NCBI GenBank assembly: GCA_050084985.1 | Contig: JBITNC010000002.1 | Location: forward strand, 27,094,001-27,158,000 | Direction of reading: 5' to 3' | DNA: 64,000 bases | DNA from: Nageia nagi | Lineage: Eukaryota; Pinophyta | Part shown: one piece after another, positions 36,660-47,334 of the stretch | Layout: every line of letters starts with the position of its first letter | Position numbering within the stretch: position 1 is the stretch's first letter | Translations under genes and position numbers: made by a program | The notes under the pieces: model-generated | Databases searched by the model: none | Told to the model about the DNA's origin: nothing | The model's input: the letters and a program-made list of their open reading frames with translations, nothing else

Positions 36660-36900
36660 AGTATTCTAGGGGTCTCCCTATATACGCCAGGTACGTGGGA
36701 GCTCAATTCTGTGCTAGTGCTGTCTAATGCACAACCGTTCTAAAAGGGCCCTTGCTAATATACTCGCGGTACGTGAGGGAATCCTAAAGGACCTCTCTAT
36801 ATACCATGTACGTGCATGAGCATGATGGCCTCTCTATATACTCAAAGGTACGTGAGAGAATCCAACAGTGGCCTAAGCGATATACTGCGAGTACGTTGTA
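36660..36900 (-). repeat. Leader motif repeated five times in element E
   Basis: On the plus strand TATATAC is followed after 3-7 bases by GTACGT at 36679-36697, 36758-36775, 36798-36814, 36835-36854 and 36879-36896. On the element's sense strand this reads ACGTAC then GTATAT. The flanking GAGAATCC and CCTCTC also recur. The array lies just upstream of the gag start codon, within the leader. Confidence 0.7.
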
Positions 36901-37674
36901 GGAGACCACAATTCCTCGGGATGCAGTGAAGGCAAAGTAATGACAGCTCCTATGTTTAAAGATGCCAGAACACATCTATACCTAAAAGAATCTACTCTTT
37001 CTTTTCTTTCCAATAGCTTATGAATCACCCCAAATAGACCTTCCAATCAAAATATATGCAAATTTAAAGAAATAAATAAATAAATTGTACCTTTTTAAAT
37101 TGTGATTTGGAGACTGTTCTATTATCCAACCTTCCAACTGATGTAAATATGAAATTTCGGCCCTTTAGAGTCTGAAATTTATACCTATGGTAGCCTCAGA
37201 TTTCTTCTTTTCAATGCCACAGATTTCGTCAAATTCTGATAGTCCAAGAGGAAATGACTGCAATTTTCCCAAAATGTGCTGATTTTTGGATTTTTTTGAA
37301 GAGCGAACTTGTATGAAGTGCCTTGTGTCACCTGTTTATTCTCAGACCTTGAAAATTGTAACAGATAAACTTTAGTATATAACCTAACCAATAAAATAGG
37401 TTTCACCTATTTTGGAGCTGTAAAACTTCAGATATACCCTTTTTAGCTAGAACACCTGTTTCAGACCTGCTTTTGCGACTAGTCACAAACCTTAACTTCC
37501 CCTGAGTGTAACTTAAAAACTATAGCGAATTAGGAGCTGAAATTTTAACCGAAACTTCTTCGTTATGTCTTCAAAAAACCAAATAAATTTCAAAATCTGA
37601 ATCCTCCCGAAAACAAATTGGTAGCGAAAATGCCACGATGACTAGTTTTGAGCTGTGAAACCCTAGAATCGTCT
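36901..37674 (-). other. Element E 5' leader
   Basis: Non-coding sequence between the primer binding site and the repeated leader motif. No frame of note on the sense strand, apart from a 73-codon frame at 37185-37406 without family resemblance. Confidence 0.6.
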
Positions 37675-37686
37675 GCTCTGGTACCA
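37675..37686 (-). promoter_or_regulatory. Element E primer binding site
   Basis: On the minus strand TGGTACCAGAGC, two bases after the LTR end. It matches the tRNA-Met primer site with one change (TATC to TACC). Confidence 0.8.
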
Positions 37687-37688
37687 AA

Positions 37689-38008
37689 TGTTATGAACAA
37701 AGTTCCCAAAATAGCATAAAATCACCAAAGAGAGAGCTCAACGCATTGAATAAGAGATAAAATCTGTAATAAGCCACTTCGAGGGGGCAACCTCCTTTGT
37801 AATAAGCCACTTCGAGGGGGCAACCTCCTTTACATCACATCAATTACACAACAATCGACCTCTTCAAATGATAATACCTCCTTAGTATATATAGGAGTCC
37901 AAGGGTTGCCACTACAATGAAAGGACACTAGCCGACATACAATAATAATGTAAGGAAATAATAATAACCATAGCCGACCTAACAATAATAATGTATAGGG
38001 ACCTAACA
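37689..38008 (-). repeat. Element E 5' LTR
   Basis: 320 bp, apparently identical to 35376-35695 including the 33-bp direct repeat. It abuts the target duplication CTGAA at 38009-38013. Confidence 0.92.
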
Positions 38009-38013
38009 CTGAA

Positions 38014-38481
38014 CTTTGTAGAGAGGCTTTGAAGAATAATGAAGACCATGAACTCATCATTGATCCAATTGCACCCACAGCCAACCAGTTGTGTCCTGAG
38101 GTCAATGATTTTGTTCAAGTAGATTGAGGCACTTTCATCTTCTCTTTGACGATACTGCAACAACTTTTGTAGAATGGTGAACCTTCTTGAAAATTTGGAC
38201 CTAAGGTAAATTTTCTTTAGTCTGTCCCAAGCTTCTTTTGCTGATGTCGAGGAAGAAATCATGAGAAGGATGTCATCTGAGACTGCACGATAGATCATTG
38301 ACGTTGCTAACTCATTCTTTGAGTTGTAAATTTCAAGGGCCTTCTCATCTGTAGGAGCAACTAGATCTTCATTTACTGTCTGCCATAGCTTCCTTGCCTA
38401 TAACTCAGCTCTCATACGAGGTTCCCATATGCCGTAGTTGGAACCGTCGAGTATGTGCTTAGGTATGAAGGTTTCAACCAT
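38014..38481 (-). pseudogene. Copia C gag N-terminus
   Basis: The ATG at 38481 (minus) opens the same gag as D: FIPKHILDGSNYGIWEPRMR, then SSTSAKEAWDRLKKIY and RFTILQKLLQYRQ. A stop replaces a Gln codon about 27 residues in (near 38402). Element E interrupts the gene at 38013; it resumes at 35370. Confidence 0.85.
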
Positions 38482-38484
38482 TGT

Positions 38485-38933
38485 CTGTACAAAAATAAAT
38501 ATGCAATAAGAATGCAAATTTTTACAAGTTTCCATCTATACAAATCAAACATAAGTAAACATGTCCCACATGTGCAAACTTATAACCACGATCCGTAGAG
38601 GAATAATGTTGGGGTTGTTTTCTTGTGTAGAATTAGGCCTTCACCTGGATGCCCGCAAGGTGGAGCCCAGGTATTACTAGTCCTCAACCAGTTCACCTTG
38701 GTCAGTAATATACTCTGACAAGGAGAAGTACCAACTATTTTCCAAGGATTCGACGTATCTTGGACCGGCCATTTTAATTATCTTAATTAAGGTTTTCAGT
38801 TTTCCTCCTAGGTTATCAGGATAATCCCTGAATGGACGTGCGGACATGTGGTATCACTACACACATGCCTGTCCACCTAATAGAGTTATGTCCAATCCAA
38901 CAGAGGTCTTAGGGGCAATTAAGACGGACTTAC
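38485..38933 (-). other. Probable leader intron of Copia C
   Basis: Minus-strand donor GTAAGTCCG at 38933 and acceptor TTTTTGTACAG ending at 38485, three bases before the gag ATG. The position and donor match D while the acceptor sequence differs yet keeps AG. Confidence 0.45.
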
Positions 38934-41569
38934 CACCACTCGGTTCTTCGGACTAAAAAGGCTCCAGTCTGCCCTGTCCTCACCTTGTGGCTCCCCAAAG
39001 AAGTCATGTTGTGGAAGAATACGTGCGGATGTGTTCATTTTAGGGTTACTTTTCAATATTTGCGTTTTTGCAAGTATAAGCAAATTGTGCAAAAATATAA
39101 AGTAAAATTGCATCATCCACACGAGCTTGAAAAACCTTAAAAAGTCCAATGGGTTTTGTACTAACCCCTAAAGGACTTTTACATTTTGTATATTTTGCTC
39201 AATTTATTCAAGCACTTAATGAATTAAACAAAAGAACTAAGTCCTACTTAGTATTTAATTCATAACATGCATTATTCCATGACTTAAAAAAAAAAAATTA
39301 AGTAATCATGCATCATGCATTAAAAATTTAAAAATTTAAGTTCTAAGCATGTTTTATTCTTCAAACAAGATAAAGATACATGCATCATAAGTCTAGCATT
39401 CAAGATCTAGATAAAATTTAAGTGAAAATTATACCAATTCCCCCCTTTTTTACTTAAAGTTTTATCCCTAAAAAAAATTGCATGCTAAGACTTGTCTTAT
39501 AAGTATGCATTTTAAGTAAAAATTTTCCCTTATTTACTTAAAAAATAGCATGCTTAGGCTAAATTACTATGCTTACAAAAAATGCTAAGAGGTTAGCATT
39601 AAAAAATTGCATGTGCACTTTTAGTAATTTTAAACATGCAATTTTGAGTAAAATATTATAAATATTCTAAGTACTCCTAAGTCCATTTAATGGGAGCAAT
39701 AAACTTGTAAGCAAGTAAGTAAAAAAAATTAAATGCCTAAGAAGTATATGTGTGCAAGTTGTAATAGGAGACCCATACCCCTACTTTATGCATTTTAATG
39801 CTTCTTTTACTTCAAGCACTCTAAAATACTTCAAGTCAAAAAAATAAATGCATATAGGTAAAGTAGTGATGGCAACCCTTCCCTTACCAAGAAGGAGTAT
39901 ACGTTGCCTCTTGGGAGTAGTCAACAAAAAATTAATGCTCAAGGGGTTTGGTTGGGTTCTTAAGACTTAGGTGGTGAAAAAAAATCCAATCCCCTTTCTA
40001 GTTGGTAAAACAAAAATTAAATGCATGTTTTATACTTAAAAAATGACCCCCCCTTTTTCTTCTACCAAGAAGAGCACGTTGCTTGTGGAGGAGCATAGAA
40101 GGTAGCCTCCTTTTTGGAAAACTTTTACCCAAGGTTTGACTTCATAATTAATACTTGCATTTATTTCAATTGTAAGGAGAAGCTAAAAACTTTGAATGGA
40201 CTAATGCTAGGGAGAAGGTTAAACTGTGAGGGAGGAGGAAGCAGGTTATGGTGTTGGAGATGAGAGCTGGACCATGACTGAGAGCTGCCTATTTTGCATA
40301 CATGTCTACCATGGCATTCACAACTACAACATGTGACAGAAATCCGGTTTTAAAGAGTCTTTTGTGTATGTATAAACCCTGTTCCAAATCTCCCAGTTTT
40401 GCGCATGCTTTGACGACGATGGAAAAGGTGAAATGATCTGGTTGGACTACTGCTGGTGTTTGTTGCATTTGGCGAAACAATGTCATTGCCTATCGAGGAA
40501 AGCCATGTTTTTGTTAACCTAAGATTATCAACTTCCACGAGAAGATGTCTCGTTCAGTCATACAGTCGAAAAACTTCGCGGGCATCTCGTCAAATAATTC
40601 CGTTTTGTGCAGATCCTGCGATTATTGCAGTCCACGAAACTTGGCTGTTCAACGTATTCGGGAGCTGTTCGACGTCGATGGCGAGGGAGGAAGAGGGAGA
40701 AGGCAGTCCATGGAACGGTGTCTGCAGTCCAGGAAACGGTGTCTTTGCATTTTGACGAGGCATTTTGTCAGACCCTTTGCGTGCAGGAGGAGGCAGATGC
40801 GGGCAGGGGGAGGCAGATGCGGGTGAGAGGAGTCTGTGCGAGGGAGGAGGCTGCGCGCAACGGAGACGCAGAGGAGTGCGGAGTGAGACCACCGCACGAA
40901 ACAAGGCATGGACCCGGTCAACGTTTCCGTTTTGAGACTGCATCTCTTGCGATCATGGCATTGGTCTTTGCAACATGCACCTTGTCAAACAAGTCACGTG
41001 GCCCTCCATTTTGTGCATTTCTTGACCCCCCCCCCCCGAATTTATTTAATCTAAGACCCCTTTAAATGTATTTTTGAAAAAAAATATATTATATAAAAAT
41101 ATTGCTCTCAAAAAATCTAAATTTTGAATAAAAAATATTGAGAGCTGCCTTTTTTAAAAAAAAAAAATGCACACTAGAGGTTAAAAACATTATATCTCTA
41201 TTTTTAGCCCTCCTCCTTTTTTTGATATTTTCACAAAAGACTATTGTAAAAACTTTTCAATAAGATGCTATCATAATATATTTTTGCTCACAAAAAGGGC
41301 ATTTTCTTTGTACATAGATTACTAACATAAAATATTGTTAGTAAGAAGAGAGTAGCAAAAATATATTATGGTATTTGAAGTTATTTTTGCTAAGACATTG
41401 AGCTAGCATAATCATACAAAAAAATAGTATCATAATGAACTTAGTTAAAGAAGGATAGAAGGTTATACCTTTGCAAACCTTTTACCTCACAATGAAGATT
41501 AGGATTAAGATCTCCAAATTTGAGAAGGATGAAGAACCTCCAAAATGTAGAAGAAGAGCTTCCACACCA
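38934..41569 (-). other. Copia C 5' leader
   Basis: Untranslated leader with AT-rich stretches similar to D (39000-40050) and a GC-rich PPR-like segment (40289-40945). A run of about 14 C residues lies at 41025-41038. The part at 41050-41570 is AT-rich without features. Confidence 0.65.
40289..40945 (-). pseudogene. PPR-gene fragment captured in Copia C leader
   Basis: The minus-strand frame gives a clear pentatricopeptide series: KLFDEMPAKF, DIFSWKLIILG, AMTLFRQMQQ, VQPDHFTFSIVVKACAKLGD, LEQGLYIHKRLFKTGF and VVVVNAMVDMYAK (40289-40620), with VSWTAIIAGSAQNG just upstream (40595-40640). Stops fall within the array. The upstream part to 40945 is GC-rich and frame-broken. The fragment is in the sense orientation of C. 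PPR proteins bind organellar RNA, but this copy is only a piece of such a gene. Confidence 0.8.
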
Positions 41570-41581
41570 AGCTCTGATACC
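41570..41581 (-). promoter_or_regulatory. Copia C primer binding site
   Basis: On the minus strand TGGTATCAGAGC, directly downstream of the 5' LTR, identical to the site in D. Confidence 0.9.
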
Positions 41582-41584
41582 AAT

Positions 41585-42087
41585 TGAGAGAATTAGCACT
41601 ACTCTAATTCCCAAGGTCCAAGACTATAGAAAGCTCAATCACATTCAACATGCAACATCTACAAGCTACCAACACATTCACACAATATGACACCAATATA
41701 ATGTGGTTCCTCCCTCGTTGGGAGTACATCCACAACTAGTTCTCTATTCTCAATCTATGCCTCTCTTACAACTATTCTCTTGCTCTCTCCTACACAACCT
41801 AGTAGAGTAATCTTACTCCAAAACTTAGATGTGTTTACAAGAGGAGAGGCCCTCTATTTATAGTTTGAGAGCACCTCCCTAACCTCCCTTTAACCCAAGG
41901 GTTAGGTTAGGGTTACAATAAATGTGTGACCTAACTTTAACCTACCAACTAACCCCATGGTTAGGTCAAAGTCCACACATAATAAAGAATTCAATTAATC
42001 CCTTAAGGTATCTACATATCCTTTAAGTGATTAATTGAACTTACAAGGAGTTTAGATATTCACAATATTTCATTACAAATTCTAACA
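41585..42087 (-). repeat. Copia C 5' LTR
   Basis: 503 bp, ends as in the 3' LTR. The TATAAATA box is at about 41854-41862 on the minus strand. Target duplication AGCTC follows at 42088-42092. Confidence 0.92.
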
Positions 42088-42775
42088 AGCTCAAGCCTGT
42101 ATAAGCACTCATCACAACTCAGAAAACGAAAGAAGGGACTTGAACTCAAAACTCTCAACACAGGGAGGCATCAGATAATGCAATCTTGGAAGTGGATCAA
42201 CCAATACTGCAGTATAACCCGAGTTGAAGCACAAGACTTTGTACCCCACAATGGAGTACGAATCAAATATAAGTAGAGCAATCCAAAGGGGCCATCAACT
42301 ACAGATCAAGCCAACATCCAACCTGACTCGAGATAGGCTTCAACGGATTTGAAGACACCAAGTTTATGAAGAACATGACCGTTTCAACAGGCATGTATTT
42401 CTACGGTTTCCCCTAGAATATTTTCATATGCAAGATCGAATTGATCTGATTTGTAGGCCATTTCATGTCATGTATAAAAGGGAGCTCAAGTTCAATAGGC
42501 AACCATATTTGCTAAGCGAACAGTGCATTTCCATATTATGGCACCTCAATAATAGGATGAAGAATCCCGTCCAGCTATTGTCTATTCTGTTAAAACAGTG
42601 TATGTTTCTGTTTGATCCATAGATAGCCTTGTCTTCTATAGATAATGTCTTCCTTGGTCCATAGATAGCCTTTTCTTCTATAGATATCCAGGTTCCTTTG
42701 CTTATTCTTACAATCTTGTAAAAGGGTAAGGGCCCCTTTCAAAACCCTTTAAAGAAAATAACATGTGAAAAAAAA
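42088..42775 (+). mobile_element. LINE retrotransposon, 3' end
   Basis: The LINE sequence resumes after the AGCTC duplication. It runs to an A-rich end (AAAGAAAATAACATG and a run of A near 42767-42775) after ACAATCTTGTAAAAGG, a stretch that looks like a LINE 3' terminus. A 38-bp duplication with CATAGATAGCCTT-TCTTCTATAGATA occurs at 42617-42690. No domain remains beyond the ORF2 end. Confidence 0.5.
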
Positions 42776-43911
42776 CATTCCCCTTTTGGTGCATGACTAG
42801 AATTTGGGGTGTTTGAGATCTTTCAAACTGTATCACACTTTTGCGATGTATGTCACTTGGTTGTGTTGTGCCCACACAACAAACCTCAAGATGCAACATT
42901 TTGGGGACTCTATTTTTTGCAAAGGCAATGAGGTGTATTGCCTTGAGATTGGCTTTTGGCGATAGATAGTTCATTTCGAAGAGTGCAAACATGATATTAG
43001 GGAGTGATTCAAGGAGATCATGCGACAAAGACCCTGAAGAGTATCCGAGTATGCAATCGCCAGTTTTGTAGCCAAGGAGCCAGGATATGAGAGCTATTGG
43101 CCGAGCACAAATTTTTGGCTCTATTGTAAGATCAATAGAGATGGGAGTGTTTTGGTCAACTTTGAGCTCGGAAATGGTTAGTATAATAAAAATGCGTGTT
43201 TTTACAGTGTTTGAGATCAATGATAAAAAATGCAAAGTTGAGCTCGAAATGATCGAAAATGTTAGGAAATGCAGAAATGGCAAAAATACACAATTTGAGC
43301 TCGGAAAGGATTGAAAATGCAAAGTTTGAGCTTGAAAGTGCCAGAAAGTACGTTTTGGTTGAGTTTGAGCTCGGAAAGGATGGAATGACCGGGATGACAA
43401 CGAATTGATCATGAGTGTTCTGAAACAACTGCTAAAGATGATGCACAAAGGCTATTCATGGGACGTTGTGAGACAGTTCAATATGCCAGACTATCTATTT
43501 TGAAACTTTCAGGACTCCTAACTCCAAAAGATGGTGTCCCTAAACAGTTGATTCAAGCGTTTGTAAAGATGAGCCAAGTGCAAAACGGGAAATTAAGTAC
43601 CTTTGCCCTTGAAGATGATGAAGGATCAAGTGACCAAGCAGATGCTTCCAAGGATGGATAGGCAGTATAGATTCTTGATAATGGAGAGTTTGATAACATA
43701 GGGCGATGATGAATACAATTTTAGACACATTTGGGCTTCAAACTTTTGAGTTCCAACCGGAGGAGCTCCCTAGGGGACGAAATCAAGAGATAAGAGTTTT
43801 GACTTCCAAGAAGTGTGGAGTTGAGCTTAGACATAGAAAAGTGAGTTTTTTCAAATAAGTTGAAATGAAAATTTAAGAGAAAGGTATAATGCCAAATGAA
43901 AAATTAGGCAA
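42776..43911. other. Repeat-derived DNA with GAGCTCGGAAA motif
   Basis: No gene recognised. TTGAGCTCGGAAA or a close variant recurs near 43164, 43232, 43293, 43326 and 43366. Frames at 42708-43448 on the minus strand are leucine- and serine-rich and match no known family. Confidence 0.4.
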
Positions 43912-45120
43912 CTTTGCTCTTGGAAAATTCGAAAAAAACTCAAGTTTTACCCTTCGAAATCCTGGGAGGGTTTGCCAACTTATAGCCATTTTTTGAAATT
44001 CCAAAATCTCCCTATCTTTTCCAAAACCAGCGCCTAGCTTTTGGTAGGCCTAAATTGATCCAAATTTGAAATTTTTGAGCTTTAGAGTATGGAGAATGCA
44101 ATTCTACATCAAATTGGTCTTTTAAGTTTGCAATTTGGACAAGATTTCCTGCCTCAAAAGTGAAAAAAAACAGAAAAATGAAGAAAGAGGAGTAAAGGGC
44201 AGCCAATAGAAATGCTTGAAATTTTCCAAAATCCAAAAATTGCCAAATCAAAATTGAAGAGAAAGGTGTGATGCCAAATCCAATTTTAGGCACCTTTGCT
44301 CTTGAAAATTTTGGAAAAACTCAAAAAATACCTCCCCAAAAGCTAGGCGCAGGTTTGGCATAAGATAAGCCATTTTTTCGAAATCTCAAAATGTCCCTAT
44401 CTGCCCTAAAACCAGTGCCTACCTTTCTTGCACCCCAAAATTGATAAAAAGTGAAATTTTTGATCTTCATGAGGTGTAGGATGGGATTTCACACAAGTTT
44501 GATGAGTTGAGTTTTTCAAAAAAATGAAATTTAGTCTTCCAAAATCATCAAAAAGTGACCAGCCAATGAGAGAGCTTGAAAATTGTCCAAATTGAAAAAA
44601 CTGAAAAAGAAGAAAGAGATAGGATGGCAAATCCAAAGATGAGCAACTTTGCTCTTGAAAGTTTCAAAATTGCAAAATTTTTGGCCCCCAAAAAGTTAGG
44701 TGTAGGTTTCCCAATTTCTACCCCATTTTTTGAAATTCCAAAATCTCGCTATCTTTCCTAAAACCTGCGCCAGGCATGGAGGCCCTCAAATTTTGTTAAA
44801 AATTGAAATTTTTGATCATAGGAGCATGGGAAATCCAATTTTGCACAAGTTTGATGTTATAAGTTTTTGAAAAAAAGTCGATCTACTCCCTCAAAATCAT
44901 GAAAAGGCGACCAGCCAGTGGGAGAGCTTGAAAATTTTCCAAAATTTTCAAAATTTGAAAAATCAATATTGGAGAGAAAGGTAGGGTGGCAAATATCAAA
45001 TTGAGCATCTTTGCTCTTGGAATTCTTGAAAAAACTCAAAATTTGCCTTCCAAACTCCTAGGCAGGAGTTTACTAAGTTTTCCAACTTTTGGGCTTTTTT
45101 CTCAATATTGGGTATGAGGA
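43912..45120. repeat. Tandem array, about 360-bp unit, 3.3 copies
   Basis: Units begin CTTTGCTCTTGAAA-like at about 43914, 44291, 44649 and 45010 (partial). Shared blocks in order are AACTCAAAA, CCATTTTTTGAAAT, CCCTATCT, GAAATTTTTGA, AAATCATCAAAAAG, GACCAGCCAATGAGAGAGC and GAGAAAGG. Divergence between units is about 25-30 percent by eye. Minus-strand frames run through each unit (for example SSSLIGWSLFDDFG and SSSPTGWSPFHDFEG) but are not continuous. I do not recognise it. Confidence 0.75.
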
Positions 45121-47334
45121 GGAAACTCCAAAAATGCAAAACAACTTATGGAGCCTCCAAAATGCAAAATACCTTATGGAGCCTCCAAAATGCCCCCTCA
45201 TGAAAAGCGCCAAATCCAATGCCTAAAAGCTCCAAATCTTTTCAAAACTTGCCAAATACCTTATAATCCCATCCTTCATCCATCCATGAGGTCAAATCCA
45301 CATTTTAAAATTTTTCCAAAATCGACCTCCCCCCATATTTTCCAAAAAATAGACCAAAAAATCCTTTTTTTCGGAAAATCTTCTTAGAATTCCTTGAAAA
45401 TTTGCCAGAATGATCACATCAAGGGCAGATCTAGATTGAAAGAAAGGAGCTCAAAAGATTGACGGACGGATCCAGAACGATGATTTGAAGCTCTAAATTT
45501 TGCCAAATTGATGCAAAATGCCTCAAAATCCATGCTAGAGGGCATCAATTTTTGTAAATATTTTATTTTAAGCATATTTTAGTGGTATGAGTATTGTTCT
45601 CCCACTAAATGACATTGTAATCTCAATTTAGCATTTTAAGTATTTTAGGGTTTCTTTTAGAAAAATCCCCAAATTTGCTTATAAATAAGAGGCATGGAGT
45701 CTCATTTTCACTAGAGCTCATTTTGTGAAAAAGTGAAACTTCTGTAAAAGAGGAGCAAATTGATGTATTCTTGCACAACTCTTTTATAAGCTATATACAA
45801 AATGGTTAAGGCAAACATTGAGCTTGTTTATCCATTTGTGGTGTTGTGAATTGATTCTTAATGATTATCATTGTTCGTTTGACACTTTCACATCCTTCTT
45901 TGAAAAATCACGAGTTTTAGGGAAAGTATCATTGCTTTACCTTTCTAAAGTGTTGGAAACTAGTCTTTGATAGTTGCTTGGTTCATAACATGCATGTTAG
46001 ATGAAGTATTTTGAATTTGTTTCCTGATTTATGACATCAAACTAGAGATTTACATCCAAACTCTTGTTCTTTCCACATTCTTCCACCACACCCATTTGAT
46101 TGCATTGGTCTTGCTTGCAGAGTACCAACAATCGACATTCCTCCCTGCTCCTCTTTGGAACAACTCAAACAATAGTTGTTTGTTTGCAAAGTCGGATGAA
46201 TTGGATGAAATCCCTTAACTGATTCGAAAAGGATGAACTTTTTAGACAATGCTTTATTGTGGTGACCACTTTGGTATCTGACCAAGTATTCGTTTCTGTT
46301 TCACAAGTGTAGTCTCTCATTTTCTAGTATTGTCTTTATGCATTCTTTCCGCTTTATTTATGCTTTCAAACCCAAATACAATAGTTAAGTCCACACACAA
46401 ATATTACGGATTAACTCTACACATCAAATAAACAATGTTGGTTAACAAGTTGCTAACTCTCATTACATTTATTTTTCCATTGAGACTGATTCCAAAGAGG
46501 GATACTGCACACACATTATCTATCCCTACGCAGAAATACTTGCAGAAGTGTTGGATTTTGCTTGACAAGGATTATAGACATTAGAGCGTTGCGTAGGTGT
46601 TTCGACAAGAGCCTTGGAGGTATAAAGTCCTTTTCAAATGGGGGAATTGGTAACGCTTTCCTGACTATGTTGCTGGGGAGTTCTTAAAGCCTAAGGTGAT
46701 TTTTAGAGAGTCTCTTGCGGGAAAGAAAACATCCCAACAGGTTGCATGATGACTTTACCAACTAACTTGTAACCACTTCAAAACCCTACCTTAAAGCATC
46801 GTGAATACCACTGATTTATAAAAAGTTACTATTATTTACTCAATTTATCAATTGTACTATTGACATGTTGATGTTTCAACTTCTATATGTTCCTTGTGTC
46901 GTACCTTCATGATCTCTAATTACCAACTATTATTTATTCAATTTACCAACTAACTTGTAATACACACACATGCTGACAGACCTATGCATTGTTATATAAG
47001 AATTTTATTGGTCAAGAAGGGATCAAATACCTTTCCATGTTTCCATGTTAAATTTATGTGTCCTGCATACATATTTGACTGCTTTGCTTATTATCAGATA
47101 GAATTTTCAGTTTCTCAAAGATTTGCTTTATTCTTATAAAATACTCTTTTAGTTTCATCATGATCACTTCCTCATTTTGATTGTATCAATGAATTTAAAA
47201 TGTGTTCATAAAGGTGATTCTATTGATTTTTTCAAATAAATTGTGTTCTTATTTATTACACTTATTTTTTCATCTTTGTGTTTCTTGTTTATTTTTGAGA
47301 ATCAAACTACTTTAACTACTCATGCCTCTTGCAG
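45121..47334. other. Intron 2, right end, possible promoter element
   Basis: CTTATAAATAAGAGG at about 45679-45693 followed by GAGTCTCATTTTCACTAGAGCTC resembles an LTR core promoter, and the 360-bp array upstream could belong to the same long LTR. No LTR ends, primer site or coding sequence back this up. The part at 46300-47334 shows nothing beyond AT-rich intron and the exon 3 acceptor CTTGCAG. Confidence 0.35.

Larger units (their letters stand above)
35376..38008 (-). mobile_element. Gag-only LTR element E (TR-GAG type)
   Basis: A 2,633-bp LTR retrotransposon inserted in the gag gene of C, with target duplication CTGAA at 35371-35375 and 38009-38013. The two 320-bp LTRs look identical. The interior (1,993 bp) encodes only an intact Gypsy-type gag; no protease, reverse transcriptase or integrase is present. 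Non-autonomous elements of this layout are known in plants as TR-GAG. Its pol functions must come from another element. The identical LTRs make it the most recent insertion in the window. Confidence 0.88.
21919..42087 (-). mobile_element. Copia element C, minus strand, host of nested D and E
   Basis: A Ty1/Copia LTR retrotransposon inserted in the LINE. Both LTRs are 503 bp, and the target duplication AGCTC lies at 21914-21918 and 42088-42092. The element is 20,169 bp as found and about 9.0 kb without D and E. In sense order it has the 5' LTR, primer binding site, a long leader with PPR-like host sequence, gag-pol in one frame, a 3' untranslated hairpin array, a polypurine tract and the 3' LTR. 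The two LTRs differ at five positions in my reading. It is the same family as D but clearly diverged. Confidence 0.9.
10372..47334 (+). other. Intron 2 of the transporter gene, 36,963 bp
   Basis: It starts GTATGAG and ends CTCTTGCAG. It contains the LINE with its nested Copia C, D and gag-only E elements (17190-42775), a LINE RNase H remnant, a Copia-like solo LTR, a minisatellite and a 360-bp tandem array. Matching phases and adjacent protein motifs on both sides (HIG then VMNGPI) argue that the two exons are joined. About 70 percent of the intron is identifiable retrotransposon. Confidence 0.75.

Noticed and set aside
40289-40625. A functional PPR host gene
   Set aside because: The frame is short, has stops, and lies between the primer site and gag of Copia C; it is a captured fragment.
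42708-43448. 246-codon minus-strand frame as a gene
   Set aside because: Low-complexity Phe, Leu and Ser sequence over GAGCTCGGAAA repeats; no family match and no regulatory context.
46037-46285. 82-codon minus-strand frame with cysteines
   Set aside because: No recognisable domain, no extension in neighbouring frames, AT-rich surroundings.
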